Counted from the stretch's first letter, positions 24,553 through 33,578 are shown. The stretch is 64,000 bases of DNA from Lewinellaceae bacterium (GCA_016711435.1 JADJSY010000024.1:62001-126000), one strand, 5' to 3'. Notes: generated by a model not told the origin, from the letters alone. A program made the numbers and translations.

Positions 24553-27500
24553 TTAAGCCTGTTCGCCAGACTTTATCGGGATTTCGATACGCACACTGGT
24601 GCCTGCCGCTTTGCCTGCTTCGTCGTACAGGTCTTTATATTGAATCGAAGCATTCTGATGTGTCAGTTTTAGCCGCTCTTCACTGATTCGAATGCCTTTA
24701 GACTGGTGTCCTGCAATTTTAAGTCGACGGATTTCTGCAGACCTGACCCTGCCTATTCCGTTATCCGTAATTTCAATAACCAATACATTTTCCTCCGGTA
24801 AAATTTTCTTTTCAATAATTTTATTTTTGTTTCCCTTCGTCTCCATTGAGATATCTATTTTCAGTTGTTTTACACCTTTTTTGTGCATTAAACCATGCCA
24901 AATGGCGTTTTCAACAAAAGGCTGGATAATAAAAGTAGGCAGAAGCAGGCCCGAGTCTTGTTCCAATACATAGTTGTTGATTTGATAATCAATTTGTTGA
25001 CCCAGTCTTGTATTCTCTAACTCCAGGTAGAGCAGCAGCATCTCAAGTTCCTGCGGTAAAGAAATATAGGTTTTGTCGGATCGTTCCAGCGTGAGGCGGA
25101 GCAGTCGTGCAAATCTGGTGAGGTAATCATTGGCATCCATAAATTGTTCCTGTAACACGCATTCCTGGATACCAGCCAGGCAATTAAATATGAAATGCGG
25201 GTTTATCTGGGATCGCAGCGCCTGTACTTTCAGTTCTGCGATTTGAGCCTGAATGGCTGTTTTTTCAGATTCCTGCCGGCGAATCCGGCGAATTCGGTTT
25301 CTGGCCAACATAATGGTCATGGCTACAAACAAGGCCATTATCAGCGCCCAAAACCCTGTTTTTTGCCAAAATGGCGCCAGAATTACAAAATGAAATACAG
25401 CAGGTTGTTGTGTCCGGACGCCATCGCTGTTTTCAACTTCCACATAAAAAGAATAGGTTCCCGGTCCTAATTTGGGGTATGTTACCTGTAAATTGCCCTG
25501 CTGCGGGGTGCGCCAGGACTCATCTGCCCCGGCCAGCCTGAAACGAAAGCGGTTGTTGTCCGGGTTGGTGAGACTCAGTCCGTCAAAAACAAAGTGCAGG
25601 TTGTTGAGCGAGTAGGGTAGGACGAGGCGCTCCGGTAATCCGGTTACCGGACTCAAAGAATCACAATAGGGTTTGTAATCATAGTATCCTTCGAACAACT
25701 GAACCTCCCGGATCCGTACGATAGGGGCCACTTCATTGCGCGTAAATGAATCGGGCCGGAAGTGGCAAACGCCTGTCGGACTCGCCACCCAAAACCTGCC
25801 CGATGGGGTCTCCATGATTTGCATGCGGTGACAACCTTTTGGAAAAAAGCCATCCCGGTCATTAAAGTAGCGAATGTGCCATGTCTTGTCTGCCGAAAAC
25901 TCCAACAGCCCTATTCCAAAACCATATCCTACCCATATACGGCCTTTTGAATCAGCGAGTACAGCCAGCAGGTTGCCGCTAAATAAGCCATCTTTTTCTG
26001 TAAATGTTTGCTCGGGTTGCCATTGCGCCCCGTTCCAGGAGCAGCAAATCAACCCGTTTCCAAGTGTTGCGATCCAGAGACGACCGGACGGATCAAGACT
26101 CATTCCGCTGATCATGATATTTTGATCGGGATACAACGATACTTCCTCCAGGCCGCGTGCTGTATTTTTGTAGAGACCGCGATTGCCGCCAAACCACAAG
26201 CCTCCCAGCGGGTCTTCCACGCCACAAGTGAGGGTATTCAAGCCTTCCTGAGGACGGACAAACCGAATGGCTTGTATTCGTGGTGTACGGAGGCGTATAG
26301 ACGCTCGTGACAACTCGATCTTTGAAACGCCTCCATCGCCAATTGCCCACAAGTCGCCATTTCGGGCGGGCAGTAACCGGAAAAGTCCTTCGTCGTGAAG
26401 ACCGTCCTTTTGGCCCAGCCGCCGCAGTTGACCAGACTCTAAAACTGCCAGCCCATCGTATTCTGTGGCGATCCATTGCCGTCCCAAAGCATCTGTATAA
26501 AAATCATTGATGTTGGCATTTGGGCAAATCCGTGTGTGCAGGGATTGGAGTTGTGGTTTCGCACCGCCGGTTAATTGATATGCCTTGCCATGATTGGCGC
26601 CAAACAGGGGCAATCCGGCTGCATCGACGCCTATTCCGTATATCTCTTCCAGTGCCGGATATTGCGATACCGGCATCTGCTCAAAAAAACGCGGACTTAT
26701 TTTCACCAGGCCTTCCCAGGTAGCTACCCATACGTTGTTTTCCCGGTCGACGATGACATCGCTGACACCTACCCGGATGTTATGATCCCAAATTTTGGCA
26801 ATTCCCTGCGGCGTAATACGGTACATCTCGCCAGCGGAAAAAAACAGATGTTCCCCATTGTGCTCCAACAAATCCGTGACATAGTACATGGAATCGGCAA
26901 AACGTTCCACTTTCCCATTCAAATACCCAAAAAGTGTGCTTGAATTGCCTCCGAAATATAACGTGTCCTTACCAACGCTGGTCATACAGGTAATTTCATC
27001 GTTGGTGTTCGATTGCCATATCCGCCTGGAAGATCGGGCATCGCAGCAGAACAAACTATTCGCATTACCTACCCAAAGCCGGTTTAGGCCATCCATTTCT
27101 ATGACAAAGGCCCTCGGATCGCCCGCTGTCATATCACTCCAGCCTACTTGTGATGCAGGAAAAAAATCCCGCGCATCCGGCTGTTTTTTAAGGATACTTA
27201 TTTGTTGATTCGTAAAATAAAACGGACCGGAGGCGCAGGCAAACCACAGTCGCTGCTGTTTCTCATCCCATAAAAAATCGCGCACCTGCTTGTATTTCCC
27301 TCCAAATGTCAAGGAAACCGGATGTATCCTACCATGTATGGCCATAAAAATGCCCGTTTCCGTTCCGATCCAGAGTATGCCGTCCGGGGTTTCGAAGAGA
27401 CTCCTAACATAACCGATTCGCTGATCCTTTGCCTGTAAAAAATGCTCGAACTGGTAACCGTTGTAGCGACTGAGTCCTGCTTCCGTTCCGATCCATAGAT

Positions 27501-27678
27501 AGCCGTTTCGATCCTGACAAAGCGCATGCACAGCGTTGTGCGGCAATCCATCTCTGGTGCCGAAAATGGTCGTTTGATACGGCTCCCGAGGCTGGGCCTG
27601 TACGCCTTGTATAGCCGGCCATAAGAACGCAAGTACAAACAACCTGCGATAAATCCCGATTTGTCGATGTAGGGTCAC
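24553..27678 (-). CDS. LytS-type sensor histidine kinase with N-terminal beta-propeller
   Basis: From the GTG at 27678 the protein has about 1041 residues: signal peptide (to about QGVQAQ), 14-bladed type propeller repeats (two-component propeller, for example GYLWIGTEAGLSRYNG) to about residue 700, a Y_Y_Y domain (FRFRLAGADESWR), one membrane span (FWALIMALFVAMTIML), a coiled coil, the His kinase motif INPHFIFNCLAG, and an ATPase part (FIIQPFVENAIWHG, ITDNGIG). It senses a periplasmic signal and phosphorylates the LytTR regulator. The longer upstream frame overlaps the divergent promoter and the LytTR boxes, so the GTG start is preferred. Confidence 0.92.
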   Translation of the reverse strand: MTLHRQIGIYRRLFVLAFLWPAIQGVQAQPREPYQTTIFGTRDGLPHNAVHALCQDRNGYLWIGTEAGLSRYNGYQFEHFLQAKDQRIGYVRSLFETPDGILWIGTETGIFMAIHGRIHPVSLTFGGKYKQVRDFLWDEKQQRLWFACASGPFYFTNQQISILKKQPDARDFFPASQVGWSDMTAGDPRAFVIEMDGLNRLWVGNANSLFCCDARSSRRIWQSNTNDEITCMTSVGKDTLYFGGNSSTLFGYLNGKVERFADSMYYVTDLLEHNGEHLFFSAGEMYRITPQGIAKIWDHNIRVGVSDVIVDRENNVWVATWEGLVKISPRFFEQMPVSQYPALEEIYGIGVDAAGLPLFGANHGKAYQLTGGAKPQLQSLHTRICPNANINDFYTDALGRQWIATEYDGLAVLESGQLRRLGQKDGLHDEGLFRLLPARNGDLWAIGDGGVSKIELSRASIRLRTPRIQAIRFVRPQEGLNTLTCGVEDPLGGLWFGGNRGLYKNTARGLEEVSLYPDQNIMISGMSLDPSGRLWIATLGNGLICCSWNGAQWQPEQTFTEKDGLFSGNLLAVLADSKGRIWVGYGFGIGLLEFSADKTWHIRYFNDRDGFFPKGCHRMQIMETPSGRFWVASPTGVCHFRPDSFTRNEVAPIVRIREVQLFEGYYDYKPYCDSLSPVTGLPERLVLPYSLNNLHFVFDGLSLTNPDNNRFRFRLAGADESWRTPQQGNLQVTYPKLGPGTYSFYVEVENSDGVRTQQPAVFHFVILAPFWQKTGFWALIMALFVAMTIMLARNRIRRIRRQESEKTAIQAQIAELKVQALRSQINPHFIFNCLAGIQECVLQEQFMDANDYLTRFARLLRLTLERSDKTYISLPQELEMLLLYLELENTRLGQQIDYQINNYVLEQDSGLLLPTFIIQPFVENAIWHGLMHKKGVKQLKIDISMETKGNKNKIIEKKILPEENVLVIEITDNGIGRVRSAEIRRLKIAGHQSKGIRISEERLKLTHQNASIQYKDLYDEAGKAAGTSVRIEIPIKSGEQA

Positions 27679-27695
27679 TTCCGTTATGATTGGAG

Positions 27696-27703
27696 CAAAG
27701 GTG
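27696..27703 (-). promoter_or_regulatory. Near-consensus -7 box CACCTTTG of the kinase gene
   Basis: The minus strand reads CACCTTTG, one mismatch from TAnnTTTG, about 18 bases before the GTG start. The LytTR boxes lie about 24-53 bases further upstream. Confidence 0.35.
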
Positions 27704-27726
27704 CGGAGAAAAACAAGCAAGTTGCG

Positions 27727-27756
27727 ACCGTTCAGAAAGGGAAAACGACCGTTCAG
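27727..27756 (+). promoter_or_regulatory. Two direct LytTR/AgrA-type boxes
   Basis: ACCGTTCAG occurs at 27727-27735 and again at 27748-27756, separated by exactly 12 bases. It matches every position of the published LytTR consensus [TA][AC][CA]GTTN[AG][TG], and the spacing is the expected 12-13 bases. The site is between the kinase operon, which encodes a LytTR regulator, and the divergent DUF3592-like gene. Autoregulation and control of the divergent gene are likely. Confidence 0.65.
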
Positions 27757-27817
27757 ACAACGGATTTGCTTAGACCTTGTTACGAGCAACACTTTTGGTA
27801 AAAAACAAAAAGAACAT

Positions 27818-28267
27818 ATGCTGAAATTGATTTTTAGAATCCTGCTTTTGGGATTAGGGCTGTTCACGATTTATTCCTTTGGCTTCCCGGGCGCAAAAAC
27901 TTTATGGTACCGTACAAGCGGAAAAGTTGTTGAAGGTCGGGTCTCCGGATTTTTAGCGGGCAGGAATTCTCCTTCTGTTCAACAGGAACCAACAGGGGTA
28001 AGAAAAGGCAAACGCAGGGCGCGGCGCCCTGTTTTTCGATATTACGCGGGGGGCACAACCGCCGATTCATTGACCGGGAGGAGTAATATATCCACACTTT
28101 TTACTTTCTCACAATTTGAAATAAATGAACCTGTAACGATTGTTTTCGATCCGAACAATCCACAGGACAGTTATTTGTACAACTGGCAACTATTACTGAT
28201 GGATCTGTTGCTAGTGTTGTTTGGCTTGTACATGGTAGCCATTGGCATTGGAGCAAAAGTTGGATAA
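27818..28267 (+). CDS. DUF3592-like membrane protein
   Basis: This protein of about 149 residues has an N-terminal span (FRILLLGLGLFTIYSFGF), a small extramembrane beta domain with FRYYAGGTT, VTIVFDPNNPQDSYL (a DUF3592-type ending) and a C-terminal span (LLLMDLLLVLFGLYMVAIGI). Function is unknown. The start at 27818 avoids translating the LytTR boxes. Being divergent from the kinase operon, it may be a target of that system. Confidence 0.7.
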   Translation: MLKLIFRILLLGLGLFTIYSFGFPGAKTLWYRTSGKVVEGRVSGFLAGRNSPSVQQEPTGVRKGKRRARRPVFRYYAGGTTADSLTGRSNISTLFTFSQFEINEPVTIVFDPNNPQDSYLYNWQLLLMDLLLVLFGLYMVAIGIGAKVG

Positions 28268-28294
28268 ATGAAAATTATAAAAAACTGATTGACA

Positions 28295-29971
28295 ATGAGA
28301 CATACAAAATTTGGTTTTACACTTTTACTGTTTTTGCAAACATCTTTCATCTGGAGTCAGAGCACCTGGTATGTAGCCACAACGGGTAACGATAACAATT
28401 CCGGCACCTTTTCTTCCCCTTTTAAAAGTATACCAAAGGCTATTGAAGAAGCCAATCCGGGCGACGAAATCCTGCTGCGTGGCGGCAACTACGTCAGCAA
28501 TGAAATCCGTATCGGGAAAAATAACCTGAGTTTGCGTTCTTATCCTGGCGAATGGGCCATCATCACCGCTTCCACCTCCGTAGAGGATATCGCATCCTGT
28601 ATCTGGTACAATGAGCCCGATGTGGTAGGCGGGCTACTTGAAAACCTCGAAATCATTGGCGGCGCATTTTACGGGGTGTCGTTTGAAACCAATTGGGAAT
28701 GGGGACTCCCCGACAACGAACGCCATGGGGTGCGGGGTGTCACGATCCGAAATTGTAAAATACACCATACCGGGCGAGATTGTATCAAAATAAAACCAGG
28801 TTGCGATGGCATACAGGTGCTGAACTGCGAGATCCACCACAGCGGCGTGGGTTATTTAAACCTGCCAGAAAATGGCGGCCCAAACGCTGAAGGTATCGAC
28901 AACGTAAATGGCAATCTGATGGTGGTAAGGGGCTGTTATTTCCACGATATATCTACCAGTGGCGTTTATGCTAAAGGTGGAGCAAAGGGCTGTAAAATTG
29001 AAGAAAATCTTTTTATCAATATAGGAGAAGGTGGAATTTTACTGGGATTTTACACCGACGCCGATTACTTCGATGCCGGCAGTAACCCGGAGTACTACGA
29101 GTGTATCAACAGCATTGCCCGCAACAATATCATCATCGGTACGGGCGGCGCGGGTATCGGCTTTTGGGGCGCCATCGACTGCCGGGCTTACAACAATACT
29201 GTTGTGACGGCTTCTACTGCCTATCATGCGCCACTACATATTGCAAAAGCGGAAGTTTATATAGACGAGAACACCACTGCTACGCCGCCTTGCCGCAACA
29301 TCGAGGTGTTCAACAATATTTTTATAGATCAAAGTGGTAATAGTGAAGAAGACCACACTGTACAGATCCGGGATGGCGCATTGGCCGGTAACAACAACAT
29401 TAACCACAATATTTTTTATAAAACCGGCGGGCCGGCACAGTTCGACGACAATATCAACTACCCCCCACTCACATTTTCGGAATGGAAGTCGATGTACGGT
29501 TACGATCAACAGAGTCTGGAAACCAATCCGCAATTGGACGCCAATTATCACCTATCATCGGGCAGCCCGGCTATCGACGCTGGCGTACAGGTGCAAAATA
29601 CCCTTGTTCGCGATTATGATGGCGCTACCCGCAGCGGCACCTACGATATAGGCGCAGATGAATTTGGGCAGGGCAACGCTCTGACGGTTCCTCCCGCCAC
29701 AGGCGTAATCGGAACAGGGAATAATACTTCTGTGGCTACGCAGGATATCCAGCAAGCCATATTTGAAGTATTTCCTAACCCGGCTTCTGATTGGATTTTT
29801 ATTAAAGAAATGCCTGCCGGCGCAGTTGCTGTTTTGTACGATTCTTCTGGGAAATTGATAACCACATCACTTGAGTCTGCCATGAAAATAACAGACGTGC
29901 CTCCAGGCAATTATTTTCTGAGCCTGATTTCTTTACAATCCGTTGTTAGTCAGGCTATTATTATTCAATAG
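28295..29971 (+). CDS. Secreted beta-helix protein with type IX sorting domain
   Basis: The protein of about 558 residues has a signal peptide ending at FIWSQ and the DUF1565-like start WYVATTGNDNNSGTFSSPFKSI. A long right-handed parallel beta-helix follows with repeats such as VTIRNCKIHHTGRDCIKI. The C-terminal T9SS domain (FEVFPNPASDWIFIKE to SQAIIIQ) spans about 75 residues. It is probably exported to the cell surface or medium, perhaps binding or cleaving polysaccharide; no catalytic residues can be assigned. ATG at 28295 is preferred to the TTG at 28289. Confidence 0.9.
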   Translation: MRHTKFGFTLLLFLQTSFIWSQSTWYVATTGNDNNSGTFSSPFKSIPKAIEEANPGDEILLRGGNYVSNEIRIGKNNLSLRSYPGEWAIITASTSVEDIASCIWYNEPDVVGGLLENLEIIGGAFYGVSFETNWEWGLPDNERHGVRGVTIRNCKIHHTGRDCIKIKPGCDGIQVLNCEIHHSGVGYLNLPENGGPNAEGIDNVNGNLMVVRGCYFHDISTSGVYAKGGAKGCKIEENLFINIGEGGILLGFYTDADYFDAGSNPEYYECINSIARNNIIIGTGGAGIGFWGAIDCRAYNNTVVTASTAYHAPLHIAKAEVYIDENTTATPPCRNIEVFNNIFIDQSGNSEEDHTVQIRDGALAGNNNINHNIFYKTGGPAQFDDNINYPPLTFSEWKSMYGYDQQSLETNPQLDANYHLSSGSPAIDAGVQVQNTLVRDYDGATRSGTYDIGADEFGQGNALTVPPATGVIGTGNNTSVATQDIQQAIFEVFPNPASDWIFIKEMPAGAVAVLYDSSGKLITTSLESAMKITDVPPGNYFLSLISLQSVVSQAIIIQ

Positions 29972-29983
29972 ATTATCAATTAA

Positions 29984-30577
29984 TTATGCCGCCAGTTTTT
30001 TCCACTGAATAATAGCCTTGGCGGGCATGGAAGAGGTAATATGAATATCGTGGTGCTCGCCGGTCTGCATGGTGAAAAAATCGCCCTCGCCCAGCCAAAC
30101 CGTACGGGTATTTCCATCAGGGCCGGTAATAAAGCAGGTGCAGGCGCCTTCGAGAATCAGGACGCTTTCCAACAGGTCGTGGTGTACTTCCTCCGGGACA
30201 AACTCTTTGACCCAGGCAACAAACAACTCCCTGTTTTCATTCGATTCCAGGGTGTGCATGTGTATGTCCTCAAAATCATCCGGAGGCGCGATGGATGCGG
30301 TTACTTCTTTCCATTCCAGCCAGTTGGACGACTCGTCCAACAATGGTAATTGTTCAATATCGAGTTTTCGTTGCTCCTTTTTTTGAGCATTGAGCAGCCA
30401 TATCTTGTCCAGCACCTTATTGCGCATAGCCGACGGGGGGGCAATGGCATGGTCTTTAGCCAGGTTATGCAAGTCGTTCTCCGCCTGAAGAACGGTGTCG
30501 TCACCAACCGGTTCGTTGGGGTTATCCATTAACCATTCCCGGATTTTGTCTCGTGATATGTCGTATTCTTTTTCCAA
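29984..30577 (-). CDS. Cupin-domain protein, probable anti-sigma factor
   Basis: The 197-residue protein has a helical N-terminal half (about 1-80, with AMRNKVLDKIWLL) and a cupin-like C-terminal half (about 90-195, EFVPEEVHHDLLESVLILEG and GDFFTMQTGEHHDIHI). This is the ChrR-like layout of anti-sigma factors, and the gene follows an ECF sigma gene by 22 bases. The N-terminal zinc-binding HxxxCxxC found in ChrR is missing. Cupin metal ligands (HHD, HH) are present. The role is inferred from layout and position. Confidence 0.8.
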   Translation of the reverse strand: MEKEYDISRDKIREWLMDNPNEPVGDDTVLQAENDLHNLAKDHAIAPPSAMRNKVLDKIWLLNAQKKEQRKLDIEQLPLLDESSNWLEWKEVTASIAPPDDFEDIHMHTLESNENRELFVAWVKEFVPEEVHHDLLESVLILEGACTCFITGPDGNTRTVWLGEGDFFTMQTGEHHDIHITSSMPAKAIIQWKKLAA

Positions 30578-30599
30578 AGCCTAAAATGTGGTATGCGTG

Positions 30600-31151
30600 T
30601 TACTTATAGTATTGCCTTAATTCCTGCATTGCCGTCCGTGCCCTGAGTTTTACAGTGCCCAACGGAATGTTGAAATGGTCGGATATTTCCTGTTGCGTAT
30701 AACCCTCAAAGTACATCCATTCGATCACTTGCCGGCAGGCAGGCGTCAGTTTTTTTACCAACTGCCTGATACCAAGTGTATCTACAGGAATGGAGTGCGT
30801 GGAAATACCCGTATCCTTATCTACGAAATTTTCAATTGTTTGGTTTTTATTTTTCTGAGAATAATACTTGGAACGGGTAAAATCAATGGCCGTATTTCGC
30901 GCAATATTGATCAGCCAGGTCGCTAATTTGCCTTTTTCAGGGTCATACCGATCTGTATTTTGCCATATTTTGACAAAACAATCCTGTAACAGATTTTCCG
31001 CCTCCCTCTTGTCTGCCACAATCCGGACAATGACGCCAAAGAGCAGCGACGAATAGTCGTCATACAATTTGGCATAAGCCCCCTCGTCACCGGACTTCAG
31101 CAAAGTGACCAGTTGGTTATCCGTATTCGTTTGTTCGAACCCAATTTTCAT
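30600..31151 (-). CDS. ECF-type RNA polymerase sigma factor
   Basis: The 183-residue protein has region 2 (YDDYSSLLFGVIVRIVADKREAE, LLQDCFVKIWQ, ATWLINIARNTAIDFTRSK) and region 4 (LTPACRQVIEWMYFEGYTQQEISDHFNIPLGTVKLRAR). It would direct RNA polymerase to a small regulon, held in check by the cupin protein encoded next. A TACCTTTG box lies about 47 bases upstream. Confidence 0.93.
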   Translation of the reverse strand: MKIGFEQTNTDNQLVTLLKSGDEGAYAKLYDDYSSLLFGVIVRIVADKREAENLLQDCFVKIWQNTDRYDPEKGKLATWLINIARNTAIDFTRSKYYSQKNKNQTIENFVDKDTGISTHSIPVDTLGIRQLVKKLTPACRQVIEWMYFEGYTQQEISDHFNIPLGTVKLRARTAMQELRQYYK

Positions 31152-31197
31152 GGATGCAGGAGTTTAATCCTTCCGCGTGTTTTCATTGGAATATGCA

Positions 31198-31205
31198 CAA
31201 AGGTA
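31198..31205 (-). promoter_or_regulatory. -7 promoter box TACCTTTG of the sigma factor gene
   Basis: A full TAnnTTTG match on the minus strand, 46 bases upstream of the sigma factor ATG. Confidence 0.5.
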
Positions 31206-31493
31206 AAAAATGAATACATGTGATCCAATAATATGTACACCTCCACCTATACGCACCACTTTAAGGTGGTCAACGGACAGGTTACGTACTTCCGGGGCCT
31301 GGATGATTTTCAGGGAAAATAAAACCAGGGAACTCCGGCTGAATGCCGATTTCCATGGACTAATGATGCAGATCGGGGGATTCCGGCAGAAAAATAACCG
31401 GCGAAGTACTGCCTAAAAGAAAGTAGTAGAATTGTTTAAAACATTGAAAATCAATTTTTTATATTAGTATTTCGCACTTTTTTCGGGCCTTGT

Positions 31494-31547
31494 AATGAAA
31501 ATCAATTTCATGGATGATCCTGCTCAATCATCCATGAAATTTTCATT
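31494..31547. repeat. Intergenic hairpin upstream of the 31.6-kb gene
   Basis: aatgaaaatcaatttcatgg and on (31494-31518) pairs with 31527-31547 over 21 bases with a 4-base bulge, around an 8-base loop. It ends 27 bases before the next start codon, so it would sit in the 5' leader and may affect its translation. Confidence 0.55.
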
Positions 31548-31574
31548 ATTAACTTGCGGTTGAAATTTAAAAAG

Positions 31575-32036
31575 ATGAGCCATATGAACAAGCAAACTGG
31601 TATCTGGATCGACCTTCGAAACGCCTACATTATTCAACTTCCCCTTGCCATATACAGCAATGAAGACGTTGAAGTGATGCATCTGACATCAGAAATCGAA
31701 GAAACTGCAGCCACAGGTGGGACGCGCAGCAAAAGTCCCTGGGGGCCACAGGGAGGCGATGTGAAACGCACTGCACAAGAGCGCCGCCACCATGAGGAAA
31801 AACACTTTTTTGAAAAGGTCATTGCCGAGATTCGCCCTTACGCGAGTGAATTGGTCATTTTCGGCCCTTCAGAAGCCAAACACGGTCTAGCAAATGCCAT
31901 CGGCGAACACAAGGATTTTCACCCAACTATTATGGGTATCGAAAGCGCCGATCAAATGACACAACATCAAATGGTAGCATGGGTTCGCACGTTTTTTAAT
32001 CACCCGGCGCCGCGTCAGTTGCCCAAACGCAACTGA
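31575..32036 (+). CDS. Conserved hypothetical protein, possibly related to bacterial eRF1-like (baeRF) proteins
   Basis: The product (about 153 residues) starts MNKQTGIWIDLRNAYIIQL, has a basic linker (GGDVKRTAQERRHHEEKHF) and the segment ELVIFGPSEAKHGLANAI, followed by SADQMTQHQMVAWVRTFF. The last two blocks recall baeRF-type and host-attachment proteins of Bacteroidota, but the assignment is tentative. The start is at 31575 or 31584. Neighbours are small, also conserved, genes of unknown function, all on the minus strand. Confidence 0.7.
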   Translation: MSHMNKQTGIWIDLRNAYIIQLPLAIYSNEDVEVMHLTSEIEETAATGGTRSKSPWGPQGGDVKRTAQERRHHEEKHFFEKVIAEIRPYASELVIFGPSEAKHGLANAIGEHKDFHPTIMGIESADQMTQHQMVAWVRTFFNHPAPRQLPKRN

Positions 32037-32043
32037 ATATCTT

Positions 32044-32232
32044 TCATGGCCCTTCGCCGGGCGGGGGCATTTCAAATGGCGGCGTCTCAAAAGGCATATC
32101 GTCCGGTATCAGATCAGGATTCAATTCCGGCGTAATGATCGGTTCTTCCGGATCAACTGGCGGCGTGATCTCCGGCGCTTTACCGGGAGATGGAATCTCT
32201 GGTGGGGCGACTGGTTGCTTTTTCTTTTCCAT
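32044..32232 (-). CDS. Small proline- and glutamate-rich protein
   Basis: From MEKKKQPVAPPEI at 32232 the protein has 62 residues, rich in Pro, Glu and Asp, ending FETPPFEMPPPGEGP. Similar short proline-rich proteins are common in Bacteroidota and have no known function. Disordered; no signal or membrane segment. Confidence 0.6.
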   Translation of the reverse strand: MEKKKQPVAPPEIPSPGKAPEITPPVDPEEPIITPELNPDLIPDDMPFETPPFEMPPPGEGP

Positions 32233-32256
32233 GACGCTTTTGTTTAAGTAGGTGTG

Positions 32257-32270
32257 CAAAATTAGTTTTG
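32257..32270. promoter_or_regulatory. Overlapping -7 boxes in both directions
   Basis: The minus strand reads TAATTTTG (32264-32257), 25 bases upstream of the proline-rich gene. The plus strand reads TAGTTTTG at 32263-32270, but no plus-strand gene follows it. Confidence 0.35.
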
Positions 32271-32289
32271 CTTAAATTTTTTGTAAATG

Positions 32290-32335
32290 CTTGATTATGA
32301 ACACTGATAACCAATAACTAATAACCGATAACTAC
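32290..32335. repeat. Half of an A-type word hairpin
   Basis: Only right-arm words (cactgataaccaataactaa, taaccgataacta) are present, without a left arm. It looks like a decayed or half copy of the A family. Confidence 0.6.
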
Positions 32336-32353
32336 TTAGAAGTTTTTAAAAAC

Positions 32354-32387
32354 ATTACCGGACGATCTATATCAGACGTCCGGTAAT
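32354..32387. terminator. Perfect 11-bp hairpin with T-runs, terminator
   Basis: attaccggacg pairs with cgtccggtaat around a 12-base loop. It is followed by nine T on the plus strand after an A, and by gttttt on the minus strand. It lies 8 bases after the stop of the minus-strand gene at 32396 and probably ends its transcript. Confidence 0.8.
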
Positions 32388-32395
32388 ATTTTTTT

Positions 32396-32785
32396 TTACA
32401 TCTTCTCTTCAATAAATCGCTTGAACTCCGCTTTCAGGTCTGTAAACAACTTCTTCGATGTTGCTACATTTTCACGCATGACGGCATGATCCCCAAAAGT
32501 GACGCGATCAATCGCAACGGGATGCTCTGCAGCATAACCCGCCAACCATTGTTCGTGCGCTTTGATCTGGTGCTTTAGAACATTCAACTGGTTTTTCTGA
32601 ATGAAAAACTGGTTTTGAAAATGTTCCACTTGTTTGAGCACATCTACATGTGTATTTTTAGCAGCAACTTCTTCCAGCCATTTTTGATAGAGTTTTAACT
32701 CTTCTCTGTAAAACTTGACTTCCATAGCCCAAAGTTCGTGTTCGAAATGCAAATCTGACAAATGCATTTTTTTTGTCTTATCCAT
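32396..32785 (-). CDS. Helical hypothetical protein, coiled coil
   Basis: This 129-residue protein is almost entirely helical and charged, with heptad-like leucine spacing (HFQNQFFIQKNQLNVLKHQI). No signal peptide, membrane segment or enzyme motif is seen. It is followed by a clear terminator at 32354-32387 and lies 37 bases after the outer-membrane protein gene. Function unknown. Confidence 0.75.
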   Translation of the reverse strand: MDKTKKMHLSDLHFEHELWAMEVKFYREELKLYQKWLEEVAAKNTHVDVLKQVEHFQNQFFIQKNQLNVLKHQIKAHEQWLAGYAAEHPVAIDRVTFGDHAVMRENVATSKKLFTDLKAEFKRFIEEKM

Positions 32786-32821
32786 AATCTGTAGTTTTTA
32801 AAATTTTTCGTTTAGCCTCAG

Positions 32822-33457
32822 TCATTTAACACCTTGAAAACCACCGAAGTAGTATTGAATACCCAATGCCAGTGAGAACTGATTAGTTCGTGTTTTAGTC
32901 GAGGTATTGACACCTCCGATGGTTGTGTCAAAATTGCTCCGGGCATAATTGTATTTGAAAATTGCCTCGATACCGAATCCGCCTTTGGAATAAACGGTTA
33001 AACCCGGTCCTGTACCCACTGCAAAAACGTTGGTTTCAATCTTTTGCGTGGCTTCACCGACAACTTGTTCGTCTCTTGAATTGCCGAATCCGAAATTGCC
33101 CACTAAAAAGAAGGCGACATTATCGCCGGCCTGGAAATAATAGCGTGCAAATGGGCCGAATAACAAGTCGCTGTCATCGGTTTTGTCTTTATTCGGTTCT
33201 ATTACCGTATTCAGGGTGTAGTCGGCGCCAAGCCCTGCCGCAAAGTTATCCAGAACAAAATAACCGATGCTGGGGGCGATGTTGATCTGCCGGGCGGAAA
33301 GACCTTCATTTTCTTGTCCTCCGGTTGTGACTTTGGAATTGGCCGTTGAAAAACCGACCGTTGAGCCGACCATAAAATTACCTTTCTCCATTAACTGGGC
33401 AAAAAGGCTCCCATGTATCAGCATCAGCATGAATGTGAATAATGCGATCTTTTTCAT
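32822..33457 (-). CDS. Outer membrane beta-barrel protein
   Basis: From MKKIALFTFMLMLIHGSLFAQ at 33457 the protein has about 211 residues with a signal peptide. Alternating beta strands follow (MVGSTVGFSTANSKV, NIAPSIGYFVLDNFAAGLGADY), and it ends in aromatic strands (QFSLALGIQYYFGGF). This is the outer membrane beta-barrel (porin-like, OmpW/OprF-type) layout common in Bacteroidota. No substrate can be inferred. Confidence 0.85.
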   Translation of the reverse strand: MKKIALFTFMLMLIHGSLFAQLMEKGNFMVGSTVGFSTANSKVTTGGQENEGLSARQINIAPSIGYFVLDNFAAGLGADYTLNTVIEPNKDKTDDSDLLFGPFARYYFQAGDNVAFFLVGNFGFGNSRDEQVVGEATQKIETNVFAVGTGPGLTVYSKGGFGIEAIFKYNYARSNFDTTIGGVNTSTKTRTNQFSLALGIQYYFGGFQGVK

Positions 33458-33578
33458 AACAAGGATTTTTATTACAACAAAGATCATGGTGTTCAAAGGC
33501 GGGATGTAATGAGTAAACTCAGTAAAGCGCTTGACTTTGGTCAATAAAAAACAATATGCTGCCGGCAAAATGCACCCC

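Larger units (their letters stand above)
31152..31574. other. Intergenic stretch without an intact gene
   Basis: A plus-strand frame at about 31231-31320 (THHFKVVNGQVTYFRGLDDF) looks like the end of a SnoaL/NTF2-type domain but stops early, so it may be a remnant. A hairpin lies at 31494-31547. Otherwise nothing was seen. Confidence 0.45.

Noticed and set aside
27686..27817. 44-codon N-terminal extension of the DUF3592-like gene
   Set aside because: It would translate the LytTR boxes and divergent promoter; the hydrophobic start at 27818 is natural.
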